Source of the DNA: Planococcus sp. CPCC 101016
Lineage (GTDB): Bacteria; Bacillota; Bacilli; Bacillales_A; Planococcaceae
Reading direction: 5' to 3'
Assembly: GCF_007859295.1 (NCBI RefSeq)
Contig: NZ_VOHB01000002.1
Location: forward strand, 1,799,624 to 1,863,623
DNA: 64,000 nucleotides
Within the stretch, counting starts at the first letter, position 1. The number at the start of each line of letters is the position of its first letter. Below the pieces are notes generated by a model. It saw only the letters and a list, made by a program, of their open reading frames with translations, made no database searches and was not told the DNA's origin. Below are positions 44,592 to 53,504 of the stretch, piece by piece. The translations under genes and the position numbers were made by a program.

Positions 44592-45887
44592 ATGGGCACA
44601 ACAAAAAATAGATGGCTAATCGCTTTAGCAGCAATTGCCATCCAGTTATCGATCGGGGCAGCTTATGCCTATAGTGTTTATACGACGCCAATCAGCAGTG
44701 AAATGGGGTGGGCGCCTAAAGAAATTACCTACGCATTCACGATCATGATGGCACTCGGTGGTATTTCCGCTGCATTCTTCGGTGGATTTGTCGAGAAGAA
44801 TGGACCTCGAAAGTCAGCAATCGTCGCAGCGTTCCTGTTCGGTTTTGGACAAGCTGGTGCCGGTTTTGCTATCCAGATCGACTCACTGATCTTATTTTTA
44901 CTTACATACGGTTTCTTGAGCGGACTCGGACTTGGGGTAGGCTATATTGCGCCAATTTCTACTCTAGTTAAATGGTTTCCGGACCGCAGAGGACTTGCTA
45001 CGGGGATGGCGGTCATGGGCTTTGGTGCAGGTGCATTGATTACCGCACCAGTTGCAGCTAACCTGATCGGTTCATACGGTGTTAGCACAACCTTTTACAT
45101 TCTCGGCATCAGCTACTTTATCTTGATCTTGTTGGGGGCGTCTTACATTGCACCACCACCAAAAGATTGGATGCCAAAAGGAATGCAGCAAGCCATCGAC
45201 TCAGGCAAAAAAGTGATGAAAAAAGATTTGGCGCAGTTGACTGCTAAAGAAGCTGTGAAAACTCGCCGTTTCTGGATGGTTTGGTCTATGATGCTGATTA
45301 ACGTCAGTGCCGGCATTATGATCATTTCTGTGGCATCACCGATGTCACAGGAAATGATGGGACTTTCTGCCGCTGGCGCTGCCACATTGGTCGGCATCAT
45401 GGGAGTATTCAATGGCGGAGGCAGACTCGGATGGGCTGCACTTTCTGATTACATCGGACGTCCGACGGTCTTCACAATTTTCTTTGTACTGGAGATAATT
45501 GCATTCACCATGTTGCCGAACATCGGCAATGTCTTGATATTCCAAGCGATGATTTTAATCATTGTCAGCTGCTACGGGGGAGGATTCTCCAATCTTCCAG
45601 CATTTATCGGCGATCTATTTGGAACGAAACAACTAGGTGCAATTCATGGCTATTTGTTGACCACTTGGTCACTTGGAGGCATCATTGGACCGGCTATCGT
45701 TTCACAGATCCGAGAACGGACAAATAGTTATGAACCAGTATTTTATGTCTTTATTGTTCTCGCTTCCATCGCTTTTATCATTTCGCTGTTGATCCGCTGG
45801 GACATCAAACGAGTTGAAGGACAACAGAGTACACAAAAGACGACGACTGCTTCAACCGGGCTGAATCTCCAAGAAGGCAATAACTAA
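44592..45887 (+). CDS. MFS transporter, OFA family, copy 2
   Basis: The product has 431 residues and 12 predicted helices. It closely resembles the protein encoded at 37288-38571 throughout, for example in RWLIALAAIAIQLSIGAAYA and WFPDRRGLATGMAVMGFG. The frame opens 30 bases upstream, but ATG 44592 follows GGGAGGA at good spacing. It is divergent from citZ, which may point to a TCA-related dicarboxylate or formate, but the substrate is not established. Confidence 0.85.
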   Translation: MGTTKNRWLIALAAIAIQLSIGAAYAYSVYTTPISSEMGWAPKEITYAFTIMMALGGISAAFFGGFVEKNGPRKSAIVAAFLFGFGQAGAGFAIQIDSLILFLLTYGFLSGLGLGVGYIAPISTLVKWFPDRRGLATGMAVMGFGAGALITAPVAANLIGSYGVSTTFYILGISYFILILLGASYIAPPPKDWMPKGMQQAIDSGKKVMKKDLAQLTAKEAVKTRRFWMVWSMMLINVSAGIMIISVASPMSQEMMGLSAAGAATLVGIMGVFNGGGRLGWAALSDYIGRPTVFTIFFVLEIIAFTMLPNIGNVLIFQAMILIIVSCYGGGFSNLPAFIGDLFGTKQLGAIHGYLLTTWSLGGIIGPAIVSQIRERTNSYEPVFYVFIVLASIAFIISLLIRWDIKRVEGQQSTQKTTTASTGLNLQEGNN

Positions 45888-46018
45888 TACTTTCGATGCT
45901 TTTCACTTCTCTGCAGAACATTCAGGTAATATAGATCTATATTACTTTTATGCAGATGAAAAGAGAGTCTGAAGTCATAGTAATATTTTGATTGTTTTAA
46001 GTAAGTAAAATAGATTAT

Positions 46019-46066
46019 AAAAAAGTCGTCTCCATAACCTTTCAGGTTTGCGGAAACGACTTTTTT
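46019..46066 (+). terminator. intrinsic terminator after OFA transporter 2
   Basis: AAAAGTCGTcTCC pairs with GGAAACGACTTTT (with an inner CCT/AGG), followed by TTTT. Confidence 0.8.
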
Positions 46067-46208
46067 ATATTGAAAAGCTTTAGAAAACTCTGTTTAACCC
46101 AGTCATCATAGGTATTTTTAAAATTCTCGATTTATAATGTGATCCAGAAATTCTCTTCTTTGCGTAAAAAATTTGCATACGTGAACGGATTTTTTACAAA
46201 TCAACAGA

Positions 46209-46967
46209 TCATTTTTTCATTGCAAAAATCAGATGTCTGCCACTGTTTCTGTCCTGACGATAAGAGAAGCCATCAGGGCTTGAATACGTGCATGTACGAT
46301 CGATGGAGATCTGTTTTGTTGGAACTCCAGCCAGCTCGCATTGCTTTTTTACTATTGCTTGATTATCGATGTGGTATTTGGTTGTTCGCTCATTGAAATA
46401 CATGAATTCTGTGGCATAGCCAAGAGCATCAAATTTTAAAAAGACATCTTCATCGACTTCAAAACGCTGTTGACTAATGGCAGCGCCGATCTGGATTTCC
46501 AAATCTGACGGGTTGCATTGTTCTGCCTCAATCAAGTGATGCAGTAATTTAGCTGTAATTTCTTTGATGGTGCCTTGCCAGCCGGAATGGACAACTCCGA
46601 TAAGACCTGTGTGTGTGTCGTGGAGAATGACCGGCGCACAATCTGCGGCAAAACTGCAAAGAACCAATCCAGCGTCATAGGTATACAAAGCATCCGTGTC
46701 GCTGAAGGCATCATTTGTATCAGAGGCACCACGACCTCTATCTTCCAAGGAGACTTTCTTGAAGTTTGCGCTATGCGTCTGTTGTGTACAAACAAAATCT
46801 GGGAGTCGAACCTCTAAAAAGCCCGCCAATTTTTCCCGATTTGCTAGAACCAATTGTGAATTCTCACAGGCATGCAAGGCCATATTATTAAGTTCGGGTT
46901 CAGCAACATCTTTTAAGGTCATACCTGATATCAACTGAGTATTGTTTACATATAATTTTGTTTTCAT
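46209..46967 (-). CDS. laccase-domain (polyphenol oxidase / purine nucleosidase-like, YlmD family) protein
   Basis: The product has 252 residues of the Cu-oxidase_4/LACC1-like family. The metal ligands are visible: His in QTHS, Cys in ADCAP, His in VHSGW, followed by RNSGRH near the C-terminus. Proteins of this family bind zinc and were reported as purine nucleoside phosphorylase/deaminase (LACC1, YlmD) and as a peptidoglycan-editing factor in E. coli. The ATG at 46967 follows AAGGTGA; a start nine bases upstream is less likely. It lies outside the usual division cluster where ylmD sits, so it may be a second copy. Confidence 0.85.
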   Translation of the reverse strand: MKTKLYVNNTQLISGMTLKDVAEPELNNMALHACENSQLVLANREKLAGFLEVRLPDFVCTQQTHSANFKKVSLEDRGRGASDTNDAFSDTDALYTYDAGLVLCSFAADCAPVILHDTHTGLIGVVHSGWQGTIKEITAKLLHHLIEAEQCNPSDLEIQIGAAISQQRFEVDEDVFLKFDALGYATEFMYFNERTTKYHIDNQAIVKKQCELAGVPTKQISIDRTCTYSSPDGFSYRQDRNSGRHLIFAMKK

Positions 46968-47047
46968 TTTAATCACCTTCTTTAAATATAAAGCAAGATA
47001 AAATAGTTGTACAGGGAGGATATGGTGTGCAGTCCATACTTAGACAA

Positions 47048-47099
47048 TAAAAAAAGACAGTCCCGCAGCTGCATGAATCACAGCGGAGGTCTGTCTTTG
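47048..47099 (-). terminator. intrinsic terminator after ald
   Basis: On the minus strand AAAGACAG...CTGTCTTT arms with an inner CGC/GCG stem are followed by TTTTTTT. Confidence 0.8.
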
Positions 47100-47109
47100 G
47101 TGAGTGTTC

Positions 47110-48240
47110 TTATACTATTGTAGCGGGTTTAGCAAGAGCGTCATCGACAGAAACAAACTCATAGCCAAGGTCTTTTGCGACTGCTTCATAAGTTACGCTG
47201 CCGTTTGCTGTGTTGACACCAAGCTTCAATGCCGGGTTTTCATCAACTGCTTTTTGGACGCCTTTATTGGCCATTTGAAGTGCATAGCCGACAGTGACAT
47301 TCGTCAACGCAATTGTTGATGTGCGCGGAACAGCTCCAGGCATATTGGCAACTGCGTAATGAACCACATCATGTTTTACATATGTTGGCTCGTCATGGGT
47401 GCTGATGCGGTCTGCTGTTTCAAAAATGCCGCCTTGATCGATAGCGATATCGACGATAACAGATCCAGGGTTCATCGATTGAACCATTTCCTCTGTCACT
47501 AATTTAGGTGCTTTTGACCCTGGAATCAACACTGCTCCAATAACCAAATCCGATTCTTTCACTGCTTGTGCAATATTGAAAGGATTAGAGATCAATGTTG
47601 TCACATCTGTTCCGAAAATATCATCCAGTTGGCGCAGGCGTTCCGGGCTCAAATCGATAACTGTCACTTGTGCCCCGAGACCAATGGCCATTTTTGCAGC
47701 ATTGGTTCCTGCCACACCACCGCCAATGATCGTTACTTTTCCACGTTGCACACCTGGTACACCAGATAGCAGGATTCCTTTGCCGCCATAAACTTTTTCA
47801 AGGAATTGAGCGCCAACTTGAGCCGCCATTCTTCCAGCTACTTCACTCATTGGCGTCAACAAAGGAAGAGTACGGTTAACCGATACCGTTTCATAGGCTA
47901 CTGCAGTTACTTTGTGATCCACTAATGCTTGTGTCAGTGATGGTTCAGCTGCAAGATGTAAATAAGTGAACAACAATAGGTCTTCACGGAAGTATTGGTA
48001 TTCAGAAGAAACAGGTTCTTTTACTTTCATCACCATTTCAGCAGCCCACGCTTCTTGAGCTGTAGCGACCATTTTCGCACCTGTAGCAGTGTAATCTTCA
48101 TCCGTAAAGCTGCTTCCAAGACCAGCACCTGTTTCGATGATGACTTGATGACCAGCCCTTACAAAAGCATCCACGCCAGCAGGAGTGATTGCTACTCTGT
48201 TTTCATTGTTTTTGATTTCTTTTGGAATTCCAATAATCAT
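47110..48240 (-). CDS. ald: alanine dehydrogenase
   Basis: The product has 376 residues. It reversibly deaminates L-alanine to pyruvate with NAD+. The substrate Lys in MKVKEP and His in YLHLAA are present, and the NAD-binding [13 protein letters not shown] follows. The frame runs 60 bases further upstream, but ATG 48240 follows GAGGGGG at eight bases and gives the standard [15 protein letters not shown] start. A PucR-type regulator gene lies directly upstream in the same direction. Confidence 0.95.
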   Translation of the reverse strand: MIIGIPKEIKNNENRVAITPAGVDAFVRAGHQVIIETGAGLGSSFTDEDYTATGAKMVATAQEAWAAEMVMKVKEPVSSEYQYFREDLLLFTYLHLAAEPSLTQALVDHKVTAVAYETVSVNRTLPLLTPMSEVAGRMAAQVGAQFLEKVYGGKGILLSGVPGVQRGKVTIIGGGVAGTNAAKMAIGLGAQVTVIDLSPERLRQLDDIFGTDVTTLISNPFNIAQAVKESDLVIGAVLIPGSKAPKLVTEEMVQSMNPGSVIVDIAIDQGGIFETADRISTHDEPTYVKHDVVHYAVANMPGAVPRTSTIALTNVTVGYALQMANKGVQKAVDENPALKLGVNTANGSVTYEAVAKDLGYEFVSVDDALAKPATIV

Positions 48241-48281
48241 TTTTTCTTCCCCCTCTAAAACGTGTGGTGTATATATCCATA

Positions 48282-48358
48282 AGTATAGCGGGAAGCCCAT
48301 CGTTCTTCATTGTATGAAATAAAGAAAGAAAGCGGTTTCTTTTGTGAAATTTCACAAA
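48282..48358 (-). promoter_or_regulatory. ald promoter with an 18-base palindrome (candidate AdeR operator)
   Basis: On the minus strand TATACT (48287-48282) is a likely -10 with a weak -35 about 16 bases upstream. TTTGTGAAATTTCACAAA at 48341-48358 is a perfect palindrome centred about 70 bases upstream of the likely start, a typical activator position, just beyond the adeR stop codon. Confidence 0.6.
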
Positions 48359-48361
48359 AAC

Positions 48362-49603
48362 CTATTCCTCATCCATTTTTCGAGCTTTCAAATCAAGGAA
48401 AATACCGATCTTTTCGTGAACATTGTTTAAGCGGATGCCGCCAATTTCCGATATGCGCTTTATTCGGTAATGAAGCGTGTTGGTGTGCACAAAGAGCTTT
48501 TTAGCGGCATCGTTCATATTGCTGTCCTGTTGGATGAAGACTTCAAGTGTTTTCAGTAAGTTTGAATTGTGGGATTGGTCATATTTCTCAAGCTTTCCGA
48601 TGGCGGGATGTTCATAATGCCTGATCCGCTGTTCTTTTTGGATGAGATCCAAATAGCGGTAGGCTCCCAGATGCCGGAAATGACAAACATTTTTCAGCTC
48701 TTCAGGAAAACGTTCTTTCATCTTCAGCACTTTCAATGCTTCCTGATAGCTAGTCTTTGCGTTGTCAAACGCCTGATAACTGGTTCCAGCGCTTCCTTTA
48801 ATGTCTAGTATTGAAAAACGGTTAGCCATTTCAGATATAAAAAATGAGATGAAGTCGTCAAAGGCTTTGTCATCAGCTTGTGAAGAGTGAGGAGAAGCAA
48901 TGAGTATCAATTCCTCTTCCATGACTACTAAAAAATGATTAGTAATTTTTTGGCTGGTCGTAATCAAATAAGAAATTTGTTCTTCCATTTTTCGTGTAAT
49001 CTCCTGCTTAAAGTGGAACACTAAAACAGTAAAGCTGTCTGGCAGCTTTAAATTCAAATCATGAAATTTAGATTGGATTTCTGACAGAGTTTTGCTTTGG
49101 CCGGTCAATAGCTGCCAAAGAAAATCCTGATAGTTTTCTTCTTTTCGTTTCCTGTTTTGATGAAGTTTTGACATCAAAGGCGTAGCAGCAATGGCTGCAT
49201 CCTTCAACAGTTCTAATTGTGCATCATCCAGTTTTTTCGGGCCTTCAACAACCCAAATATAACCTAGAATTTCATTGTTTTTCCGTATAGCGATAGCTAC
49301 TCGGTCGCGAAGTCCAATGTCTTCGATATGAGGGATGCGTAAAGCGGAATCCGACTGCATCAAATTAGGAATAGCACCCACTTTCCAAAGGCGATTGATG
49401 ACCTTCTCAGGAACCCGTTGGGAAATGATTGTGCCGATTCGAGCGGAATCAGTATCATCTTCATGGGAGCTGTAGGCATGCAAACGGTGATTGTTGTCTT
49501 CGATTGTAGCCGGACACATCAAATTTTCTTGGATGCTGTCGACCAATTCTTTCAGGTCGAAAAAAGATTTTTTAAATGGGTTTTTATGTGGCATGTCGTA
49601 CAT
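48362..49603 (-). CDS. adeR: PucR-type transcriptional regulator AdeR, activator of ald
   Basis: The product has 413 residues. The N-terminal half resembles a sensory domain. The C-terminal end carries the PucR helix-turn-helix (about 350-405): NDAAKKLFVHTNTLHYRIKRISEIGG. In Bacillus subtilis the PucR-type protein AdeR activates ald; the gene order here is the same, with ald directly downstream, so the name is given with some inference. ATG follows AAAGGAG. Confidence 0.82.
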   Translation of the reverse strand: MYDMPHKNPFKKSFFDLKELVDSIQENLMCPATIEDNNHRLHAYSSHEDDTDSARIGTIISQRVPEKVINRLWKVGAIPNLMQSDSALRIPHIEDIGLRDRVAIAIRKNNEILGYIWVVEGPKKLDDAQLELLKDAAIAATPLMSKLHQNRKRKEENYQDFLWQLLTGQSKTLSEIQSKFHDLNLKLPDSFTVLVFHFKQEITRKMEEQISYLITTSQKITNHFLVVMEEELILIASPHSSQADDKAFDDFISFFISEMANRFSILDIKGSAGTSYQAFDNAKTSYQEALKVLKMKERFPEELKNVCHFRHLGAYRYLDLIQKEQRIRHYEHPAIGKLEKYDQSHNSNLLKTLEVFIQQDSNMNDAAKKLFVHTNTLHYRIKRISEIGGIRLNNVHEKIGIFLDLKARKMDEE

Positions 49604-49921
49604 GAAGCAACTCCTTTAGCGGTGCTTTTTTAAAATCCGCTTTCATTAATACTTATACTTCAGTATAACCAAAATAGGCGGCTTACTCTAGAGCTTCAGG
49701 GAAGCTCAGCAAGATTTGATAGGGGAAAAAAGGGAAGTAAAGTCTTTACAAGCAACATATCAGGGTTTATGGTTATGGAAAAAAGAAGTATTTGAAACTA
49801 CTCTATAAATTAGACTGTAAAAAAACATTCATCATCCTAATGGAAGCTCATAAAAAGTTAGCATTTGATCTAACTGAGAGTTTAGTGGAAATTGTTTCAG
49901 TGCTAAAAAAGGGGGGGTATT
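49604..49921. other. intergenic region between adeR and the macro-domain gene
   Basis: About 318 bases between divergent genes, AT-rich. No repeats, RNA genes or clear operators were recognised. A poly-G ribosome binding site (GGGGGGG) lies at its right end. Confidence 0.4.
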
Positions 49922-50386
49922 ATGCCGATAGAAATTATCCGAAATGATATTACTAAAGTGGAAGTGGATGCACTTGTCAATGCAGCAAATTCCCAATTAC
50001 AAATGGGTGGAGGAGTGTGTGGAGCGATTTTTCGTGCAGCCGGTGCGGAAGATCTGCAAGAAGCATGCGATGAATTAGGATTTTGTCCTATTGGGGAAGC
50101 GGTATTCACCGATAGCTTCCGTCTGCCTTCAAAATACATCATTCACACAGTTGGCCCGATTTGGCGGGGAGGCAGCCATGGAGAGGAGAATCTACTGCGT
50201 TCATGCTACCGGAATTCGTTGGAAGTGGCAAAGTCGCTTGACTGTGCTTCAGTTGCGTTTCCGTTAATTTCTGCAGGTATTTACGGTTATCCGAAAGACC
50301 GTGCACTGGAAGTGGCGGTTGCCGAGATAGAAGCCTTTTTGAAAGAAAATGAAATGCAAGTGTATATGGTGCTGTTCGGCAATTGA
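49922..50386 (+). CDS. macro domain protein (ADP-ribose binding/hydrolysis)
   Basis: The product has 154 residues and is a single macro domain. Binding loops are clear: NAANSQLQMGGGVCGAIFRAAG at about 21-42 and SAGIYGYPKDRA at about 119-130. The Asn and Gly-rich loop match MacroD-type hydrolases that remove mono-ADP-ribose or act on O-acetyl-ADP-ribose. No ADP-ribosyltransferase or sirtuin gene is adjacent. Confidence 0.9.
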   Translation: MPIEIIRNDITKVEVDALVNAANSQLQMGGGVCGAIFRAAGAEDLQEACDELGFCPIGEAVFTDSFRLPSKYIIHTVGPIWRGGSHGEENLLRSCYRNSLEVAKSLDCASVAFPLISAGIYGYPKDRALEVAVAEIEAFLKENEMQVYMVLFGN

Positions 50387-50420
50387 ACGTCGCGCCTACC
50401 TTCAGCAAAAGTAGATCAAA

Positions 50421-50466
50421 AATAAAATAAGCCGCATTTTAGTGTTGGAAATGCGGCTTATTTTTG
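50421..50466. terminator. bidirectional terminator
   Basis: ATAAGCCGCATTT pairs with AAATGCGGCTTAT around a 9-base loop. T runs follow on both strands, serving the macro-domain gene and the convergent phosphoesterase gene. Confidence 0.85.
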
Positions 50467-50474
50467 ATGTTTTT

Positions 50475-51329
50475 TTATTTTGGTGTTGATGCGAGTGAAT
50501 AGGTATTTGTCAAAGGAATATTGTATTTTACGTCTGCAGCGGTTCCTAGTGGACAGGAGTTCAAACGAAAATGGTCGATGGCATCTCCAATGACTTGTGC
50601 ATGTTTTTGCAGCTGCAATTGATCAAATGAGATGTAATCAATGGACAATAGGGAGTCAGAAACCTTTATCAACCGGATAGCCTGTTCATCTAACACTGCA
50701 GCAAGCTGAAGAAACGTCCAGTTTTCGCGTGCTGCGATCGAGTTGAAGTGATTATGGCCATTAATGTATAAACCTACGCCTTGCTTTTTAGAAAGAATCT
50801 CCCAAATCGGAATGTCTGGATGGATGCAGCGTTTGTCCTTTGTAGAATTCTTGGTAGTTCCGTAGATCGGGTGATGCCCAAAAACAAGTAAAGGACGATT
50901 TTCGGTTTTTTTGATGACCGCCGACAGCCAATTTTGCTGTACTTCGTCCAAAGTCCCGCCCCAATTGGCAAAATTCTGTTCTTGTGCAGTATCCAAAAAC
51001 GCCAATTCAGCAAACTCTGTTGAAACATGATGAAAACCTTGTTGTCCAGTAATGGCAAGCACTTCTTTGCGTGTCATCCCGTATACATCATGGTTGCCAA
51101 GAACATGCTTAAATGGCTTACCGTGCTTTTCGATTATGGAATAGACATCTGCCAATTCGTCCTGTGTTCCAAAGTTGGTCAAATCCCCAATCGATACGTA
51201 AAGGTCTGCAGGAATAGAGAAAAAATTTTCTAGAAAAATCTCATAAAAAAGCTGTCTGTCTTTTTTGATAAACGAATAGGATTCTTTTAACGTCGGATAA
51301 TGCAAATCACCAATTACTGCAATTTTCAT
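50475..51329 (-). CDS. metallophosphoesterase (calcineurin-like)
   Basis: The product has 284 residues. The full set of metal motifs is visible: GDLH, then IGDLTNFG, GNHD, GHHP and GHNH. Such enzymes hydrolyse phosphomonoesters or cyclic nucleotides, and the substrate is unknown. ATG 51329 follows an AGGGG/GAGGA purine stretch; a start 21 bases upstream is less likely. No signal peptide. Confidence 0.88.
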   Translation of the reverse strand: MKIAVIGDLHYPTLKESYSFIKKDRQLFYEIFLENFFSIPADLYVSIGDLTNFGTQDELADVYSIIEKHGKPFKHVLGNHDVYGMTRKEVLAITGQQGFHHVSTEFAELAFLDTAQEQNFANWGGTLDEVQQNWLSAVIKKTENRPLLVFGHHPIYGTTKNSTKDKRCIHPDIPIWEILSKKQGVGLYINGHNHFNSIAARENWTFLQLAAVLDEQAIRLIKVSDSLLSIDYISFDQLQLQKHAQVIGDAIDHFRLNSCPLGTAADVKYNIPLTNTYSLASTPK

Positions 51330-51435
51330 CAGATCCTCTGCCCCTTTCATGTTTTTCTAACTCCAGTATCTCAAAAGATTGTTAAGCTGCTTTTGAGGGG
51401 GCGTAAAGAATTAAAACATTTAGCAGATGAGGGCA

Positions 51436-52122
51436 TTACTTCGTTTTCAAGACACCGCTATCAACCAAATTATTCAAAGCACCTATGTTTTTAAAACGGA
51501 AATATCCGCTCAACCGGTTCAAGTCTTTTTGTGTCCACTCTGCGTACTCCGAATTAAGCTCATAGTTCTGCTCCAATTTCAGCATTAAGGTTTTGGCAAA
51601 TTCAATTTGCTTTGTAGTTAAGGGCTTTTCTTCAACTTTCGCTTTGTTGGCTGTAAGCTGCTTTGTCACTGCAGAAGGGGAGTTGATGGTTTTATGGATT
51701 TCTTCGGTGTAGAATCCTTTTTTTATCCATGCCAGGTCATCTCTCGTAAGGTTGAACCATTCACCTTCCAAGCGTTTATCGGAAAAATGGTGATGGAAGG
51801 CAAGTTCAGTCTGATGATGATCGGCTGTTTTAATGAGGAAAATAAGTTTGTTTTCAAAAGGGAGTTTTACATTGAAAACATTCATTCGTCTGTCGATGTG
51901 TTTGGTTTTACCAATTTTAAATGATCCGGTCATGTATTCTTGGACAAAATAAACATAGCCCGGAGCTTTTCCGGTCATTACAGGGAGTTGGATGATTCGA
52001 TCAAGCTCCTGCTGGTTCGATTCAAAAAGATAAATTTTATCTATGTCTATTTTAGAAGTTAAGGCTTGTTTGGCAGAAGGTTCTTGAGTTTTAGTGAATT
52101 TATTTAGAAATTTTTTGAACAT
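51436..52122 (-). CDS. GIY-YIG (T5orf172/MUG113-like) nuclease-domain protein
   Basis: The product has 228 residues. A central domain (about 60-145) has the variant GIY-YIG features: GYVYFVQ, then FKIGKT, the catalytic-type Arg in DRRM, and a Glu/His/GEWF segment. It is flanked by a lysine-rich C-terminal region that may bind DNA or a partner. ATG 52122 follows GAGGAGG by eight bases; the frame extends 90 bases further upstream without support. The related T5orf172 domain occurs in phage and mobile proteins. An 8-bp hairpin (CTCAAAAG/CTTTTGAG, 51370-51397) follows without a T run. Confidence 0.75.
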   Translation of the reverse strand: MFKKFLNKFTKTQEPSAKQALTSKIDIDKIYLFESNQQELDRIIQLPVMTGKAPGYVYFVQEYMTGSFKIGKTKHIDRRMNVFNVKLPFENKLIFLIKTADHHQTELAFHHHFSDKRLEGEWFNLTRDDLAWIKKGFYTEEIHKTINSPSAVTKQLTANKAKVEEKPLTTKQIEFAKTLMLKLEQNYELNSEYAEWTQKDLNRLSGYFRFKNIGALNNLVDSGVLKTK

Positions 52123-52269
52123 GATCCATGCCTCCTCGTGAGGATTGTAATATATTAGTTGGATATTTATATTATAGTATAAGCAAAGGCGTTTTAGAGG
52201 ATAGAAGTTCAAAAAATGTAAAATTATTTACTAACAAGGATGATATTGGAAGGGAAGAAGGGATAATCA

Positions 52270-52677
52270 ATGAAAGTGAAGATGAGCAAGGCGCAGTTAC
52301 AAACAACAGATGAAATTTGGAATGCGGTTATTGAAGTTATAAGTGAAGATGGACCTTTAGCTGTAGACCCGATTTGGAGTGAAGCCTGTATGGCTTTTCA
52401 CTATTATTCTGAAATGGAAAGTGGGGGACATGAGAGTTTGCTTAATGGATCTCAAGAATACATAGAACAACAAGGATTTCCACTTTTTTTGGAACAGCTA
52501 ATCCATACTCTTCAGAAAATCGGTGCTGCAGATTATGCAGAAATCGAGAAAAAATACGGCAATAAGATCGGTCATTTATTTTTGGCTATGGGTAGGGTGG
52601 AAGAAGATGAAAAAGCTTTTTATGAAATCATTGAAAAAGCGGATCAAGAATATTATCTCTTAGATGGGGATATTTAA
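52270..52677 (+). CDS. DUF4375/DMP19-like protein
   Basis: The product has 135 residues, soluble and acidic. The region EACMAFHYYSEMESGGHESLLNG and the helix pattern after it recall the DUF4375 (DMP19 C-terminal) family, where an NGGF-type motif is usual; the match is partial. The ATG follows GAAGGGA-type purines. The gene is divergent from the GIY-YIG gene. Function unknown. Confidence 0.5.
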   Translation: MKVKMSKAQLQTTDEIWNAVIEVISEDGPLAVDPIWSEACMAFHYYSEMESGGHESLLNGSQEYIEQQGFPLFLEQLIHTLQKIGAADYAEIEKKYGNKIGHLFLAMGRVEEDEKAFYEIIEKADQEYYLLDGDI

Positions 52678-52829
52678 ACGATAATGGAACATTATTTTGT
52701 AGCGATCCATGAACAATTGATCGAAGTAATCGACCTCTAAATAAGATCGCATCTCCAATAGGAACAGATCTCTTTACTGAGCGTTTCATTTTATTTTTAA
52801 AAAATGCTTGAAGAGGGGAGGGGAGCTTT

Positions 52830-53320
52830 TTGAAGAAAAAACCGAACATATTGATAGCTGGCTCAGTTCTGGAGACGTTTCTGAATGCTGTCTCATTACT
52901 GACCTTTTTTTGCTGCTTGTGTTTTTGCTGTTTCAATATGGGACATTGCCAGATCAAGTGCCAGGTCATTATAACAGAGCGGGGGATGTCGATCGCTGGG
53001 ATAGAAAAGAAGGGCTGTTCATTTTACCGATAATAGCAATTGTATTATGGATCAGTATGACGGTGCTTGAGAAATATCCGCATAGGTATAACTATCTGAA
53101 TCTTACGGAGAAAAATGCAGAGATCCAATATCAAAATGGCCGTTTGATGGTACATACATTGAAAAATGAAGTCTTGATTCTATTTAGCTTTATCAGTTTT
53201 AAAAATGTGAAAATAGCTTCTGGAGCTTCCGAAGATATCGGAGTGCTCTTTATGCCCATTTCCGTGGGAGTGGTGCTTGTCACCATAACATTTTTTGTAG
53301 TTAGAATGCTAAGAAACTAA
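52830..53320 (+). pseudogene. DUF1648 membrane protein gene, frameshifted
   Basis: The first part, from TTG 52830 behind GGGGAGGGGAG, reads KKKPNILIAGSVLETFLNAV and SLLTF, the normal start of DUF1648 proteins. The frame then shifts by one base near a T run at about 52904-52911. The remainder, in another frame, reads LFLLLVFLLFQYGTLPDQVP followed by HYNRAGDVDRW, the DUF1648 signature, then three more transmembrane helices. Adding one T to the run would restore a protein of about 163 residues. Either a real indel or a sequencing error in a homopolymer; slippage-based expression is less likely. Confidence 0.75.
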
Positions 53321-53402
53321 AAGTGGGACAATTTCAACAAGCTTTCCACAGTTGCACACAGCAAATGATGGTTATCCACAATTTCTGAAAGTTGTTAACT
53401 TT

Positions 53403-53466
53403 TTGACAATACAACTGTACTAATAAATAAAGTAAATTAAGATTGCTTTAATACAGTCGTATTAAA
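53403..53466 (+). promoter_or_regulatory. promoter and operator-like palindrome of the TetR gene
   Basis: TTGACA at 53403-53408 is a consensus -35. A palindrome TTTAATAC-AGTC-GTATTAAA lies at 53447-53466, just before the gene, and a shorter TACA-AC-TGTA at about 53411-53420. Self-repression by the TetR product is likely. Confidence 0.5.
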
Positions 53467-53504
53467 TAGTTTGAAAATTATTATTATTCTGATAGTATTG
53501 AAAT

